Source of the DNA: Chitinophaga qingshengii
GTDB lineage: Bacteria > Bacteroidota > Bacteroidia > Chitinophagales > Chitinophagaceae
Assembly (NCBI RefSeq): GCF_014529935.1
Contig: NZ_JACVFC010000002.1
Span: 372,001-436,000 of the forward strand
Length of the DNA: 64,000 nucleotides
Direction: 5' to 3'
Below, piece after piece: positions 8,565 to 16,255 of this stretch. The notes beneath the pieces were generated by a model. That model saw nothing but the letters and a program-made list of their open reading frames with translations, was not told the DNA's origin and did not search any database. How positions within the stretch are numbered: the first letter of the stretch is position 1; every line of letters starts with the position of its first letter. A program made the translations under genes and the position numbers.

Positions 8565-9308
8565 ATGAAAACAAATGGTAACACGGTATTGATTACCGGC
8601 GGCAGTGCAGGCATTGGCCTGGCACTGGCACAAACATTATTGGCAGCGGGCAATACGGTCATCATCACCGGCAGGGATGCCCTCCGGCTGGAAGAAGCGG
8701 TTACAGGTACGCCGGGCCTTATTCCCATTGTATGCGATGTAACCAGGGACGCCCAGGTGAAGACACTGGTAAAGACGCTGCAGCAGGACTACCCGCAGCT
8801 CAACATGCTGATCAACAACGCCGGTAAGGCGCACGTATACCGGCTTTCCGAAACAGCCGGGGTTTTCGATAAAGCGGCAGACGAAATGCTGACCAACTAC
8901 CTGGCTGTAATGCAACTCACAGAATTACTGCTGCCGCTGCTTGCCCGGCACTCCGAGGCTGCCATTGTGAACGTCAGTTCTGTACTGGCACTGGTGCCGA
9001 TGTTGACCACTCCCTCCTATGCTGCCAGTAAAGCAGCACTGCATTCCTATACCCAGTCCCTCCGCCTGTCGGTAGCACCCATTCGGGTATTTGAATTGAT
9101 GCCGCCACTGGCCAATACCCACTTCTCCCGCGATATCGGCGGCAGCAACGGTATTGCTCCGGAGACGGTGGCCACAGGCTTTATGGAAGCGCTGCAAAAC
9201 GATGTCTATGAAATCCATGTCGGTCAAACCCAACAAGTATTCCAGCTGTTGCAATCCACCTCACCGGCCAATGCCCTGCAAATGCTCAATGCTCATCTTT
9301 TGTCATAA
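8565..9308 (+). CDS. Short-chain dehydrogenase/reductase (DltE-like)
   Basis: Cytosolic NAD(P)-dependent oxidoreductase of 247 residues. The dinucleotide motif TGGSAGIG is at residues 11-18 and NNAG at about 85-88. The catalytic Ser lies in IVNVSSVLAL and the catalytic pair in YAASKAA (Tyr and Lys four apart), so the active site is complete. Overall it resembles the DltE-like branch of classical SDRs often found beside TetR regulators; the true substrate is unknown. The stop lies 15 bases before the MFS exporter start. Both genes carry a TetR operator, which suggests that the enzyme and exporter act on the same toxic compound. ATG 8565 is followed directly by the Rossmann fold. Confidence 0.9.
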   Translation: MKTNGNTVLITGGSAGIGLALAQTLLAAGNTVIITGRDALRLEEAVTGTPGLIPIVCDVTRDAQVKTLVKTLQQDYPQLNMLINNAGKAHVYRLSETAGVFDKAADEMLTNYLAVMQLTELLLPLLARHSEAAIVNVSSVLALVPMLTTPSYAASKAALHSYTQSLRLSVAPIRVFELMPPLANTHFSRDIGGSNGIAPETVATGFMEALQNDVYEIHVGQTQQVFQLLQSTSPANALQMLNAHLLS

Positions 9309-9310
9309 AA

Positions 9311-9326
9311 TATACCATTCGGTATG
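9311..9326. promoter_or_regulatory. TetR operator 3 overlapping the MFS start codon
   Basis: Inverted repeat TATACCATTCGGTATG. The last three bases are the ATG of the MFS gene (9324-9326), and the site begins only two bases after the SDR stop. Its six-base arms match operators 1 and 2 except for the last base, which the start codon fixes. Confidence 0.65.
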
Positions 9327-10862
9327 AAAAAGAACATACTGATCGTCGCGGTAATCGCAGCGGCCATCATGGAACTGATAGACACCTCCATCGTGAACGT
9401 AGCGTTGTCGCACATGAGCGGTAACCTCGGCGCTACCCTGGAAGACACGTCCTGGGTGATCACGGCCTATGCCATCGCTAATGTGATCATCATCCCCATC
9501 ACCGGTTTCCTGGCAGCACGGTTGGGGCAACGTAATTATTACATCGGCTCCATCCTGGCGTTTACGTTCTTTTCACTGATGTGCGGGCAAGCCACCAACA
9601 TCTGGTCACTGGTGCTTTTCCGCTTCCTGCAAGGCATAGGCGGAGGAGCGTTGTTATCGGTATCACAGGTAATTGTGTTCAACCAGTTCCCGAAAGACAA
9701 ACAACATGTAGCCAGCGCTATTTTTGGTATAGGCGTATTCGTGGGTCCTACGATTGGCCCTACACTGGGCGGGTACATCACCGAATACTACAGCTGGCCC
9801 TGGATCTTTTATATCAACGTACCGATCGGTATCCTGGTCGCTTTTATTTGTTTCCTGTTGCTGGACGAACCGCCACGGTCCACACATCAACCACGCATCG
9901 ACTGGACCGGCATCCTCCTGCTTGCAGCAGGCGTGAGCGCGCTACAAACCGTACTGGAACGCGGCGAAACAGACGACTGGTTTGAGGCCGCCTACATCAC
10001 CTGGCTGACAGTCATCGCAGTACTGGGCATCGGATTTTTTATCTGGTGGGAACTACGTATAGCCCACCCCGTTGTAAACCTGCGGGTACTGAAAAGCAGA
10101 AACCTGAGTATTGGCGCTGTACTGACTTTTGTATCCGGCACGGGTATGTTTGCGTCGGTATTTCTCACGCCGGTATTTGCACAACGGCTGCTTTATTTTA
10201 CGCCGCTGCAAACAGGTATGTTATTATTACCAGGCGCCTTCCTGGCAATAGGCGGATTGGTGATCAGTGCAAGACTGCTGCAGCGGGGCCTTTCACCGGT
10301 GTTCCTCATTCTCGCCGGTATGGGCATGTTTATCTTTTTTAGCTGGCAAATGTCGCAATTAAACCAAAACGCCGGTGCCGGGGCAATCAGTCAATCGCTG
10401 ATCTGGCGCGGGATGGGGCTGGCGCTTATCACGGTGCCTTTAACAACACTCGCGGTTTCTTCCCTGCCACCCGCAGATATACCACAGGGCGCCGCGCTGA
10501 ATAACATGATGCGCCAGCTGGGCGGCTCTTTTGGCATTGCGCTGATTAATACCTACCTATCTAAACGCAATGCGCAGCATCGTTACGACCTGGTAAGCCA
10601 TCTCAACACATCAGACCCGCAGGTATATAACCGCCTGCACGGCTATACGCAGTATTTCCAGGGAAAAGGCGCCTCATCGTCTCATGCGCATCAGCAGGCG
10701 TTGCAGCTGCTGGACCACGGTATAACGCGACAGGGCATGCTGCTCAGTTTCAGTGACGCCTATCTTGTGATGGGATTGGTATTCCTGGTAGCCTTGCCTT
10801 TATTATTGGTGGCATCGGGCAGTAAAAAAGATGCGCCCCGGGTGGTGGCTATGGACCATTAA
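9324..10862 (+). CDS. MFS drug exporter, DHA2 (EmrB/QacA) family, 14 TM
   Basis: Inner-membrane drug:proton antiporter of 512 residues. The first helix carries MELIDTSIVNVAL, the D1-type motif of DHA2 proteins. RFLQGIGGGALL and the antiporter motif C segment GPTIGPTLGG follow in the expected order. The number of hydrophobic segments (about 14) and the length fit EmrB/QacA/FarB-like exporters. There is no EmrA-like adaptor next to it, so it may work alone or with an adaptor encoded elsewhere. It is the last gene of the TetR-SDR-MFS set, and its start codon lies inside the third operator. A His- and Gln-rich loop near residue 450 is not unusual for the family. Confidence 0.92.
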   Translation: MKKNILIVAVIAAAIMELIDTSIVNVALSHMSGNLGATLEDTSWVITAYAIANVIIIPITGFLAARLGQRNYYIGSILAFTFFSLMCGQATNIWSLVLFRFLQGIGGGALLSVSQVIVFNQFPKDKQHVASAIFGIGVFVGPTIGPTLGGYITEYYSWPWIFYINVPIGILVAFICFLLLDEPPRSTHQPRIDWTGILLLAAGVSALQTVLERGETDDWFEAAYITWLTVIAVLGIGFFIWWELRIAHPVVNLRVLKSRNLSIGAVLTFVSGTGMFASVFLTPVFAQRLLYFTPLQTGMLLLPGAFLAIGGLVISARLLQRGLSPVFLILAGMGMFIFFSWQMSQLNQNAGAGAISQSLIWRGMGLALITVPLTTLAVSSLPPADIPQGAALNNMMRQLGGSFGIALINTYLSKRNAQHRYDLVSHLNTSDPQVYNRLHGYTQYFQGKGASSSHAHQQALQLLDHGITRQGMLLSFSDAYLVMGLVFLVALPLLLVASGSKKDAPRVVAMDH

Positions 10863-10961
10863 TCTTTTCAAGATGCCCGCAAACAGGGATTTCCGCTGGT
10901 CAGCCAAATTCATTATTTTGAAGCCCGTCAGGTACCTGCCTGTATTCAAAATACCACATCG

Positions 10962-13439
10962 ATGAACAAACACCAGATGAATACCCTTTTGCGGCATCTT
11001 GCTGCTGTAGCTATTTTCGCGGCACTGGCCCTGCTATTTTGCAGTCCCGTGCTGGATGGCAAAGCCCTGTTCCAGTCAGACATGATGCATCACAAAGGCA
11101 TGCAGCAGGAAGCACTGAACTACTACAATACCACCGGCGAAATACCGATGTGGACCAACAGTATGTTTGGCGGTATGCCCACGTATGTGATCTTTACCGG
11201 TCCACCGGTGAGTGCTGTCTGGTATCTCAACAAACTGTTCACCCTGTGGCTTCCTAATCCGGCCGATATGTTGTTTGTCAATATGCTCGGCATGTACTTA
11301 CTGTTAAGCATACTCGATTTTCGTTACTGGATACGAATACTCGGCGCGGTGGCTTATGGTTTCGCTACTTTCAGTGTTGTGAGTATGGAAACGGGGCACA
11401 TTACCAAAGTAATGGCTATGGCTTATATGGCGCCCGTACTGGCAGGAATCATCCTCACCTATCGCGGAAAGTGGATAGCTGGCGCCTGTTTAACCGCTAT
11501 CACCACCAGTCTGCTGGTTTACAACAACCACCTTCAGATTACGTATTACACGCTCATCATGGTGATGGGATTGGCAATCAGCAGTTTTGTGACAGCCCTT
11601 CGGGCGAAGCAATTGCCCTCATTTTTCAAAGCCTCTGCCCTATTGGCCGTGGCGGCTGTCCTGGCCATATTGCCCAATATGGATAACCTGATGGTACTGA
11701 AAGAGTATACCCGTTACACCATCCGGGGCAGTGAATCGGAACTGACCCGTACCCAACAGGACAAAGCAGGATTGGATGTTGCTTACGCATTTCAGTGGAG
11801 TTACGGTCCAGGTGAAACCTTTACCATGCTGTTACCCGGTGTGGTGGGTAATTCCACTTCCGAAAAACTATCTGCCCGATCCCATACCTACAAAGCGCTG
11901 ACATCCCTGGGCGTGCCTGCTGTACAGGCCGAACAGGCAGTGAACAGTGGCCGGTGGCCTTTGTATTGGGCCGGACAGCCTATGACAGCCGGACCGGTAT
12001 ATGTGGGAGTGATTATCTGCCTGCTCACCGTTTTATCCCTGCTCATCATCCGAAGTCCGCATAAATGGTGGTGGGTAGCCGTTGCAGGCTTTGCTATCCT
12101 GCTCAGCTGGGGTTATAACTTTGCGCCCTTCAATAACTTCTTGTTTTATCATCTTCCTTTATACAACAAATTCAGAGCGCCCACCATGGCGCTGGCGATC
12201 CCGCAGGTATCCTTTGTAGTACTTGCCTGCTGGGCATTACAGGAGCTGATGAGCGGAAAGCAGTCCAAAGCGCAGTTGATGCAGGGTTTACAAAAAGCGA
12301 CTGTTATTACCGGTGGGCTGGTAGTTGGCATAGCCATTTTCGGATCGTTTATATTTTCCTTCAGCGGTCCAAACGATGCCAGCATTCTCCAGCAGTATAC
12401 ACAAATGATGGGCAGCAAGGATGCCGCCAATACCCTGATGGCAGCGCTGAAGAAAGACCGCAGCAGCTTATTGCTCCGCGATGGTTTCCGGGCGCTGATA
12501 CTGCTTAGTATAGCCTATGGCGTTATGTGGGCTTATCTCAAAGACAAGCTGAAAGCCCTGCCGGTATTGCTGGTACTGGTGGCCGTCGTGTCGTTTGATT
12601 TAATCCAGGTGGATAGACATTATATGAATGAAGAAAGTTTCTGGCAACCCGATCAGCTGGCATCCTATATGGCGCCTACTGCCGCCGATGAGCAGATATT
12701 GCAGGACAAAACGCCCTATTTCCGGGTGTTGAACGCTACCACCAATCCGTTTCTTGACGCCAATACTTCTTACCTGCATAAATCTATTGGTGGGCAGAGC
12801 CCCGCTAAACTTTGGATTTACCAGGACCTGATAGAGCACCAGATTTCCAAAAACAACCGGGATGTACTGGATATGTTGAATACGCGGTATATCATCTCCC
12901 CTGATCCCGCTACGGGTCAACCGGTAGCGCAGCTTAATCCGCAGGCACTGGGCAATGCCTGGTTTGTGAAAGGTATTCACTGGGCCGTCAATGCCAACGC
13001 CGAAATGAGCGCTATGGACCATTTTAATCCGGCAGATACCGTTATCATTGATCGTCGTTTTCAGTCCGCCATTGGCGCTTTTACACCGGCGAAAGATAGC
13101 AGTGCCGGCATCACCCTGACGAAGTACGGTCTCAACGATTTGCATTTCACCAGTCAAAATACCGGGGATGGTTTCGCTGTTTTTTCCGACATCTACTACC
13201 CTGCCGGCTGGCGGGCATATATCGATCATCAGGAAACGGATATTATCCGGGTGAATTACGCATTAAGAGGATTGAAGATACCTGCCGGCAAACATGATAT
13301 CGTATTTGAATTCAGGCCGAAAACCTTTATCGTAGGCAGAAAGATCGCTGCCGTATCTTCCTGGGTGCTGATAGGGCTTGTTGCCGGCGGGTTGTTGTGG
13401 GCAGGCATTACAGGGAGAAAACAGGGCCTTCATTTATAG
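10962..13439 (+). CDS. YfhO-like multi-pass membrane protein
   Basis: Large membrane protein of 825 residues with about 12-14 hydrophobic segments and a soluble C-terminal domain (about 600-790) before a last helix. It resembles the YfhO family, which is related to GT-C-fold glycosyltransferases; the early segment FQSDMMHHKGMQQEALNYY in the first extracytoplasmic loop and the MWTNSMFGGMPTY part are typical of Bacteroidota members. In Gram-positive bacteria YfhO is linked to glycosylation of lipoteichoic acid, but such a role cannot be carried over here. It stands alone, with no partner on the same strand. Confidence 0.8.
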   Translation: MNKHQMNTLLRHLAAVAIFAALALLFCSPVLDGKALFQSDMMHHKGMQQEALNYYNTTGEIPMWTNSMFGGMPTYVIFTGPPVSAVWYLNKLFTLWLPNPADMLFVNMLGMYLLLSILDFRYWIRILGAVAYGFATFSVVSMETGHITKVMAMAYMAPVLAGIILTYRGKWIAGACLTAITTSLLVYNNHLQITYYTLIMVMGLAISSFVTALRAKQLPSFFKASALLAVAAVLAILPNMDNLMVLKEYTRYTIRGSESELTRTQQDKAGLDVAYAFQWSYGPGETFTMLLPGVVGNSTSEKLSARSHTYKALTSLGVPAVQAEQAVNSGRWPLYWAGQPMTAGPVYVGVIICLLTVLSLLIIRSPHKWWWVAVAGFAILLSWGYNFAPFNNFLFYHLPLYNKFRAPTMALAIPQVSFVVLACWALQELMSGKQSKAQLMQGLQKATVITGGLVVGIAIFGSFIFSFSGPNDASILQQYTQMMGSKDAANTLMAALKKDRSSLLLRDGFRALILLSIAYGVMWAYLKDKLKALPVLLVLVAVVSFDLIQVDRHYMNEESFWQPDQLASYMAPTAADEQILQDKTPYFRVLNATTNPFLDANTSYLHKSIGGQSPAKLWIYQDLIEHQISKNNRDVLDMLNTRYIISPDPATGQPVAQLNPQALGNAWFVKGIHWAVNANAEMSAMDHFNPADTVIIDRRFQSAIGAFTPAKDSSAGITLTKYGLNDLHFTSQNTGDGFAVFSDIYYPAGWRAYIDHQETDIIRVNYALRGLKIPAGKHDIVFEFRPKTFIVGRKIAAVSSWVLIGLVAGGLLWAGITGRKQGLHL

Positions 13440-13462
13440 TCCGGTCAACATACGGAGACGGA

Positions 13463-13478
13463 TATACGTTAACGTATA
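13463..13478. other. Perfect 16-base palindrome between convergent genes
   Basis: TATACGTT followed directly by its reverse complement AACGTATA, located between the YfhO stop (13439) and the end of the minus-strand sensor gene (13481). It has no loop and no T tract, so it looks more like a protein-binding site than a terminator. No regulator can be assigned. Confidence 0.45.
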
Positions 13479-13480
13479 GT

Positions 13481-14080
13481 CTACTGCAAGTCCTTACCCG
13501 CCGCCAGTTGCCGTTGTGCCTGTTCCAGTTCAGCGATGGTTTTTTCCAGTGTTGCGGTACGTTCCGCGATGATAGCTTCCAGTTGTGTGGTTCTGATCTG
13601 CAGCAACGCCCGTTCCTGCCGTTCCACTTTCAGTTTTTCCAGGGCCAGCCTGCGGGCAGCAGCCAGGTAATATACAACGGGGTATATGAGGGCGCCGACC
13701 AATATACCACGATAGGTGAGCCGGATCACCATCCTGGTCCATGGCATGTGCCGGATGACATCCAACGGGAAATCTTCAAAGGGAGAGAGATAATAAAAGG
13801 CGATGGAGGTAAGTACAGACAGGCATAAGGTACCGAACAGTTTTAACCAGCGGGGAATATAATCTGTTTGTGCGGCATAGGCAGCTATGAGCCATACCAG
13901 GAAACACCAGCCCTGGATCACCAGTTGAGATCCTACCAGGTTAAACGGATTATCCCATTGGCCTTCCCGCAAACGGATGCCCAGCACAGCATTTGCCAGC
14001 AGCAGTGTAATAAACAATCCGGGAACCACGAACCAGTCTGTTTTACGTGTCAAGGTCTCATATTCGTAGCTTTGCTGCAT
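13481..14080 (-). CDS. Membrane sensor-like protein lacking a kinase domain
   Basis: Protein of 199 residues with four hydrophobic segments (about residues 16-35, 48-66, 78-98 and 118-138) and a charged coiled coil to the end (LEKLKVERQERALL ... IAERTATLEKTIAELEQAQ). That coiled coil is the linker usually found between the membrane sensor and the DHp domain of 7TM-type histidine kinases. Here it stops at residue 199 with no H-box or ATPase domain after it, and the following DNA holds no kinase fragment in any frame that I could see. It may act as a partner for another kinase or be a truncated relic. The Tyr- and Glu-rich start (MQQSYEYETL) is cytosolic. Confidence 0.65.
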   Translation of the reverse strand: MQQSYEYETLTRKTDWFVVPGLFITLLLANAVLGIRLREGQWDNPFNLVGSQLVIQGWCFLVWLIAAYAAQTDYIPRWLKLFGTLCLSVLTSIAFYYLSPFEDFPLDVIRHMPWTRMVIRLTYRGILVGALIYPVVYYLAAARRLALEKLKVERQERALLQIRTTQLEAIIAERTATLEKTIAELEQAQRQLAAGKDLQ

Positions 14081-14226
14081 GATCAGTAGGTGTTGAACCC
14101 GACAAATATATAACCTGGCTTGTTAAAAAAATAGCAGTGGTAGATACCACTGCCCTGCTTCATGGATTATGTATTTGTGTTGTTGAGAGGGTGAGGCAAA
14201 CTGTAGAAACAACACCTCAGCGGCAA

Positions 14227-14352
14227 TCAACCCTTAGTACCGTGTTTTGCGCCTATCAGCACAAAAGCACAGAGCATAACAAAAAATAAAATAAACACGA
14301 TGATGAACCATGTGAAGGCCCCATCCTCATCATCATAAAAAGGATCTTCCAT
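14227..14352 (-). CDS. 41-residue single-pass membrane protein
   Basis: Reading the minus strand from ATG 14352 gives a 41-residue protein. It starts with an acidic segment (MEDPFYDDEDGAF), continues with one hydrophobic helix (WFIIVFILFFVMLCAFVLIG) and ends in a short basic tail (AKHGTKG). Acidic outside, basic inside and one clean helix argue for a real small membrane protein. I cannot assign a function. It may be co-transcribed with the kinase-less sensor gene 146 bases downstream on the same strand. Confidence 0.5.
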   Translation of the reverse strand: MEDPFYDDEDGAFTWFIIVFILFFVMLCAFVLIGAKHGTKG

Positions 14353-14430
14353 AGCGGTGATGATTGGCGGATATCATACTGCAGTGGACTGATTATTGGT
14401 ATACCTTATCTCATACTGAGAAGAAAATAG

Positions 14431-14486
14431 TCATTTTTAGAAATAATAAATTCTATTTCGTATCCATCATGGTCATTTTAAGAACA
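14431..14486 (+). repeat. Three degenerate 14-base units, 21-base period
   Basis: Units TCATTTTTAGAAAT (14431), TCTATTTCGTATCC (14452) and TCATTTTAAGAACA (14473) begin exactly 21 bases apart, upstream of the first HTH gene. They match the better-conserved set at 14875-14951 at about half to two thirds of positions. The phase suggests binding to one face of the DNA. Confidence 0.4.
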
Positions 14487-14540
14487 ACAAACAGCAGATT
14501 AACCCCTTGATCTGTAATTTCCAATCAGAAATCATCAGAA

Positions 14541-14810
14541 ATGGCAAAAGGGAAAGACCCAAGGTTTGATGCGGTACGCACACTGATAGAAGGAGGTCAA
14601 ATTAAAGACCTCAGGGGTATCTATGATATTATTCCGATGACCACCGTCGGAACGGCGGTCGGTATACACAAGTCTACACTGTACAAAAAACTGATGAATC
14701 CCGGTTTGTTAAAAATCGAGGAATGCATTTTAATAGGCAAAGCATTCGGATTGACGCCACAGGTTATTATGACATTGGCGCTTAATCAGATGCATAAAAA
14801 ATCCTCTTAA
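14541..14810 (+). CDS. Small helix-turn-helix protein A
   Basis: Protein of 89 residues, probably a small DNA-binding protein. The core TTVGTAVGIHKSTLYKKL then LLKIEECILIGKAFGLTP has the layout of a Cro/CI-type helix-turn-helix: an alpha helix, the STLYKKL recognition helix, and a supporting helix. It is clearly a paralogue of the 126-residue protein encoded at 15020-15400. Both share HKSTLxKKL or NKSTLTKKL, the KI-ECI segment and TPxxVxxLALN. Both genes have 14-base repeat units at 21-base spacing upstream. There is no signal peptide. A role as a local or housekeeping regulator is open; autoregulation is inferred from the repeats. Confidence 0.7.
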   Translation: MAKGKDPRFDAVRTLIEGGQIKDLRGIYDIIPMTTVGTAVGIHKSTLYKKLMNPGLLKIEECILIGKAFGLTPQVIMTLALNQMHKKSS

Positions 14811-14874
14811 GCCATAAGCGCCCTTCCAGATATACGGTTTTACCCATCCAGGTTGATGTTTTGGTGAATAAAAG

Positions 14875-14951
14875 TCAAAAACGTAAACGCAATATACAAT
14901 TTTACAAACAAAAAAACCAATTTCATAAACTTATATACCAATTTCGTAAAC
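14875..14951 (+). repeat. Four 14-base units at exact 21-base period
   Basis: Units start at 14875, 14896, 14917 and 14938. They read TCAAAAACGTAAAC, ACAATTTTACAAAC, CCAATTTCATAAAC and CCAATTTCGTAAAC, separated each time by seven AT-rich bases. Twenty-one bases is two helical turns, so all four would face the same side. They lie 69-145 bases upstream of the second HTH gene and look like an operator array. Confidence 0.7.
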
Positions 14952-14974
14952 AATCAGGGCGATAAAGAATATAT

Positions 14975-15012
14975 CTCAGTTACTTAGGGAAACAAGTCTA
15001 AGAGAAACTGAG
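14975..15012 (+). promoter_or_regulatory. Imperfect inverted repeat just before HTH gene B
   Basis: CTCAGTTACTTAG pairs with CTAAGAGAAACTGAG, with a few mismatches and a ten-base loop. It ends seven bases before the ATG at 15020. It could be a leader hairpin that covers the translation start or a second operator; there is no T tract. Confidence 0.45.
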
Positions 15013-15019
15013 TATATCC

Positions 15020-15400
15020 ATGTTAATTGATGAATCAAGAAGAAAAAATCTTTCCAGGATGATCAGGATAGGGCTAAGTGCCCGGACTGAGGCTGAAAAG
15101 CGCGAGGTGCCCGGAATTGAAAACTTCACCGAACTACTGAAATATGTAGATCATAAAGAATTATGGATGGATGCGGGCTTCAATAAATCCACGCTTACTA
15201 AAAAGTTGACCCGACCCGACTTAATGAAAATAGCAGAATGCATCAAATTGGCGCCGGTACTCCATGTAACGCCGGAAGAGGTAGTAAGCCTTGCCCTGAA
15301 TGAATTGAAGCTGGGCCTCCCGAAGCAACCCAAGCCTGGAAAAAATGCCCGCAGCAAGAAAAATGACGCTCCCGATACCGCTACCGAAGCAAACGATTAG
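15020..15400 (+). CDS. Small helix-turn-helix protein B
   Basis: Protein of 126 residues, a longer paralogue of the protein at 14541-14810. An N-terminal basic helix region (RRKNLSRMIRIGLSARTEAEKRE) precedes the HTH core (FTELLKYVDHKELWMDAGFNKSTLTKKL, then LMKIAECIKLAPVLHVTPEEV). A Lys-, Pro- and Ala-rich low-complexity tail (from about residue 100) could add non-specific DNA contact. It is preceded by four phased 14-base repeats and an inverted repeat. The pair probably arose by tandem duplication. I do not recognise a named family; DNA binding is inferred from the fold pattern. Confidence 0.7.
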   Translation: MLIDESRRKNLSRMIRIGLSARTEAEKREVPGIENFTELLKYVDHKELWMDAGFNKSTLTKKLTRPDLMKIAECIKLAPVLHVTPEEVVSLALNELKLGLPKQPKPGKNARSKKNDAPDTATEAND

Positions 15401-15512
15401 TGCCGGAAACAGGGTTAAACAAAGCAACGATCAGTTCTGCCATCATCTCTCTATTATCTCTCTCAAAAAGTAAAAACAAAACACTTTTTCATCGCGAATC
15501 AGCGAAACCGGC

Positions 15513-16133
15513 TTACATCATGGCTATCACAGTTATGATCAGCATCATTGACAATTCATCGTTAAAAGACGCTCTTAATATTCGCAGCGCTTTTCGCATG
15601 TGTTGTTCTACTGTATTAACGGAGATGTGTAAACGCTCCGCTACTTCCTTGTTGGATAATTGTTCTTCCCGGCTGAGCAGGAAAACGGTGCGGCACTGAT
15701 CCGGCAGTTGCTGGATTTTGCGCCGCAATTTTGTTTCCAGTTCTTTTAGTTCCAGTTTATCCGGCCCATTACCGGACGCTGGCATATAGTTTTCACGGAG
15801 AAGGGCTTCTTTTCTCAGCTGTAATAATTGTTGCCGGTGGTAATTATAAATACGGTTGCGGGTAGCAATAAAAAGGTAGTTTTCCAGGACGGTATTTTCG
15901 GGTAACCGTGACTGTTGGCGGTAAAGTGACAGGAACACATCCTGTACCAGTTCCTTTGACGCTTCCATATCCCCTGTTTTTTTACAGGCCAGGTTTACCA
16001 GCCGGATATAATGGCGGGCATAAAGCTGGTCAAAGGCTTTCTCATCACCGTTTTGCCAGGATCGGAGCAGTACTGTATCGGTATTTTCCGCGTGAAATTC
16101 GATGGCTATACGTTTTACATCAAATCTAACAAT
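15513..16133 (-). CDS. ECF RNA polymerase sigma factor (no standard start codon)
   Basis: An ECF sigma factor that should direct RNA polymerase to the FecR/SusC/SusD genes beside it. Region 2 (VLLRSWQNGDEKAFDQLYARHY) lies upstream of the first in-frame ATG at 15968, so that ATG would cut off most of region 2. Region 4 is complete (QLPDQCRTVFLLSREEQLSN then LHISVNTVEQHMRKAL) and nearly identical to that of the sigma factor at 53225-53794. Upstream of region 2 the frame is open to a TGA at 16139-16137, yet has no ATG, GTG or TTG. I give ATT 16133 as the earliest possible start. Either a rare start is used or a base is missing. It is divergent from fecR. Confidence 0.8.
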   Translation of the reverse strand: MVRFDVKRIAIEFHAENTDTVLLRSWQNGDEKAFDQLYARHYIRLVNLACKKTGDMEASKELVQDVFLSLYRQQSRLPENTVLENYLFIATRNRIYNYHRQQLLQLRKEALLRENYMPASGNGPDKLELKELETKLRRKIQQLPDQCRTVFLLSREEQLSNKEVAERLHISVNTVEQHMRKALRILRASFNDELSMMLIITVIAMM

Positions 16134-16255
16134 TATTCACTTTTATTTTACGGATACTATCATCCGGCTTTTCTTGAAAAAAATTTTCAGGATGGGATAA
16201 CGGTAACGAATTAAATTGGTGTTATTTAATATAGTCAGTCGCATCATTATCGCTT

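Noticed and set aside
13481..14080. Sensor gene read as a frameshifted full histidine kinase
   Set aside because: The bases after the stop run straight into the end of the YfhO gene, leaving no room for a kinase domain.
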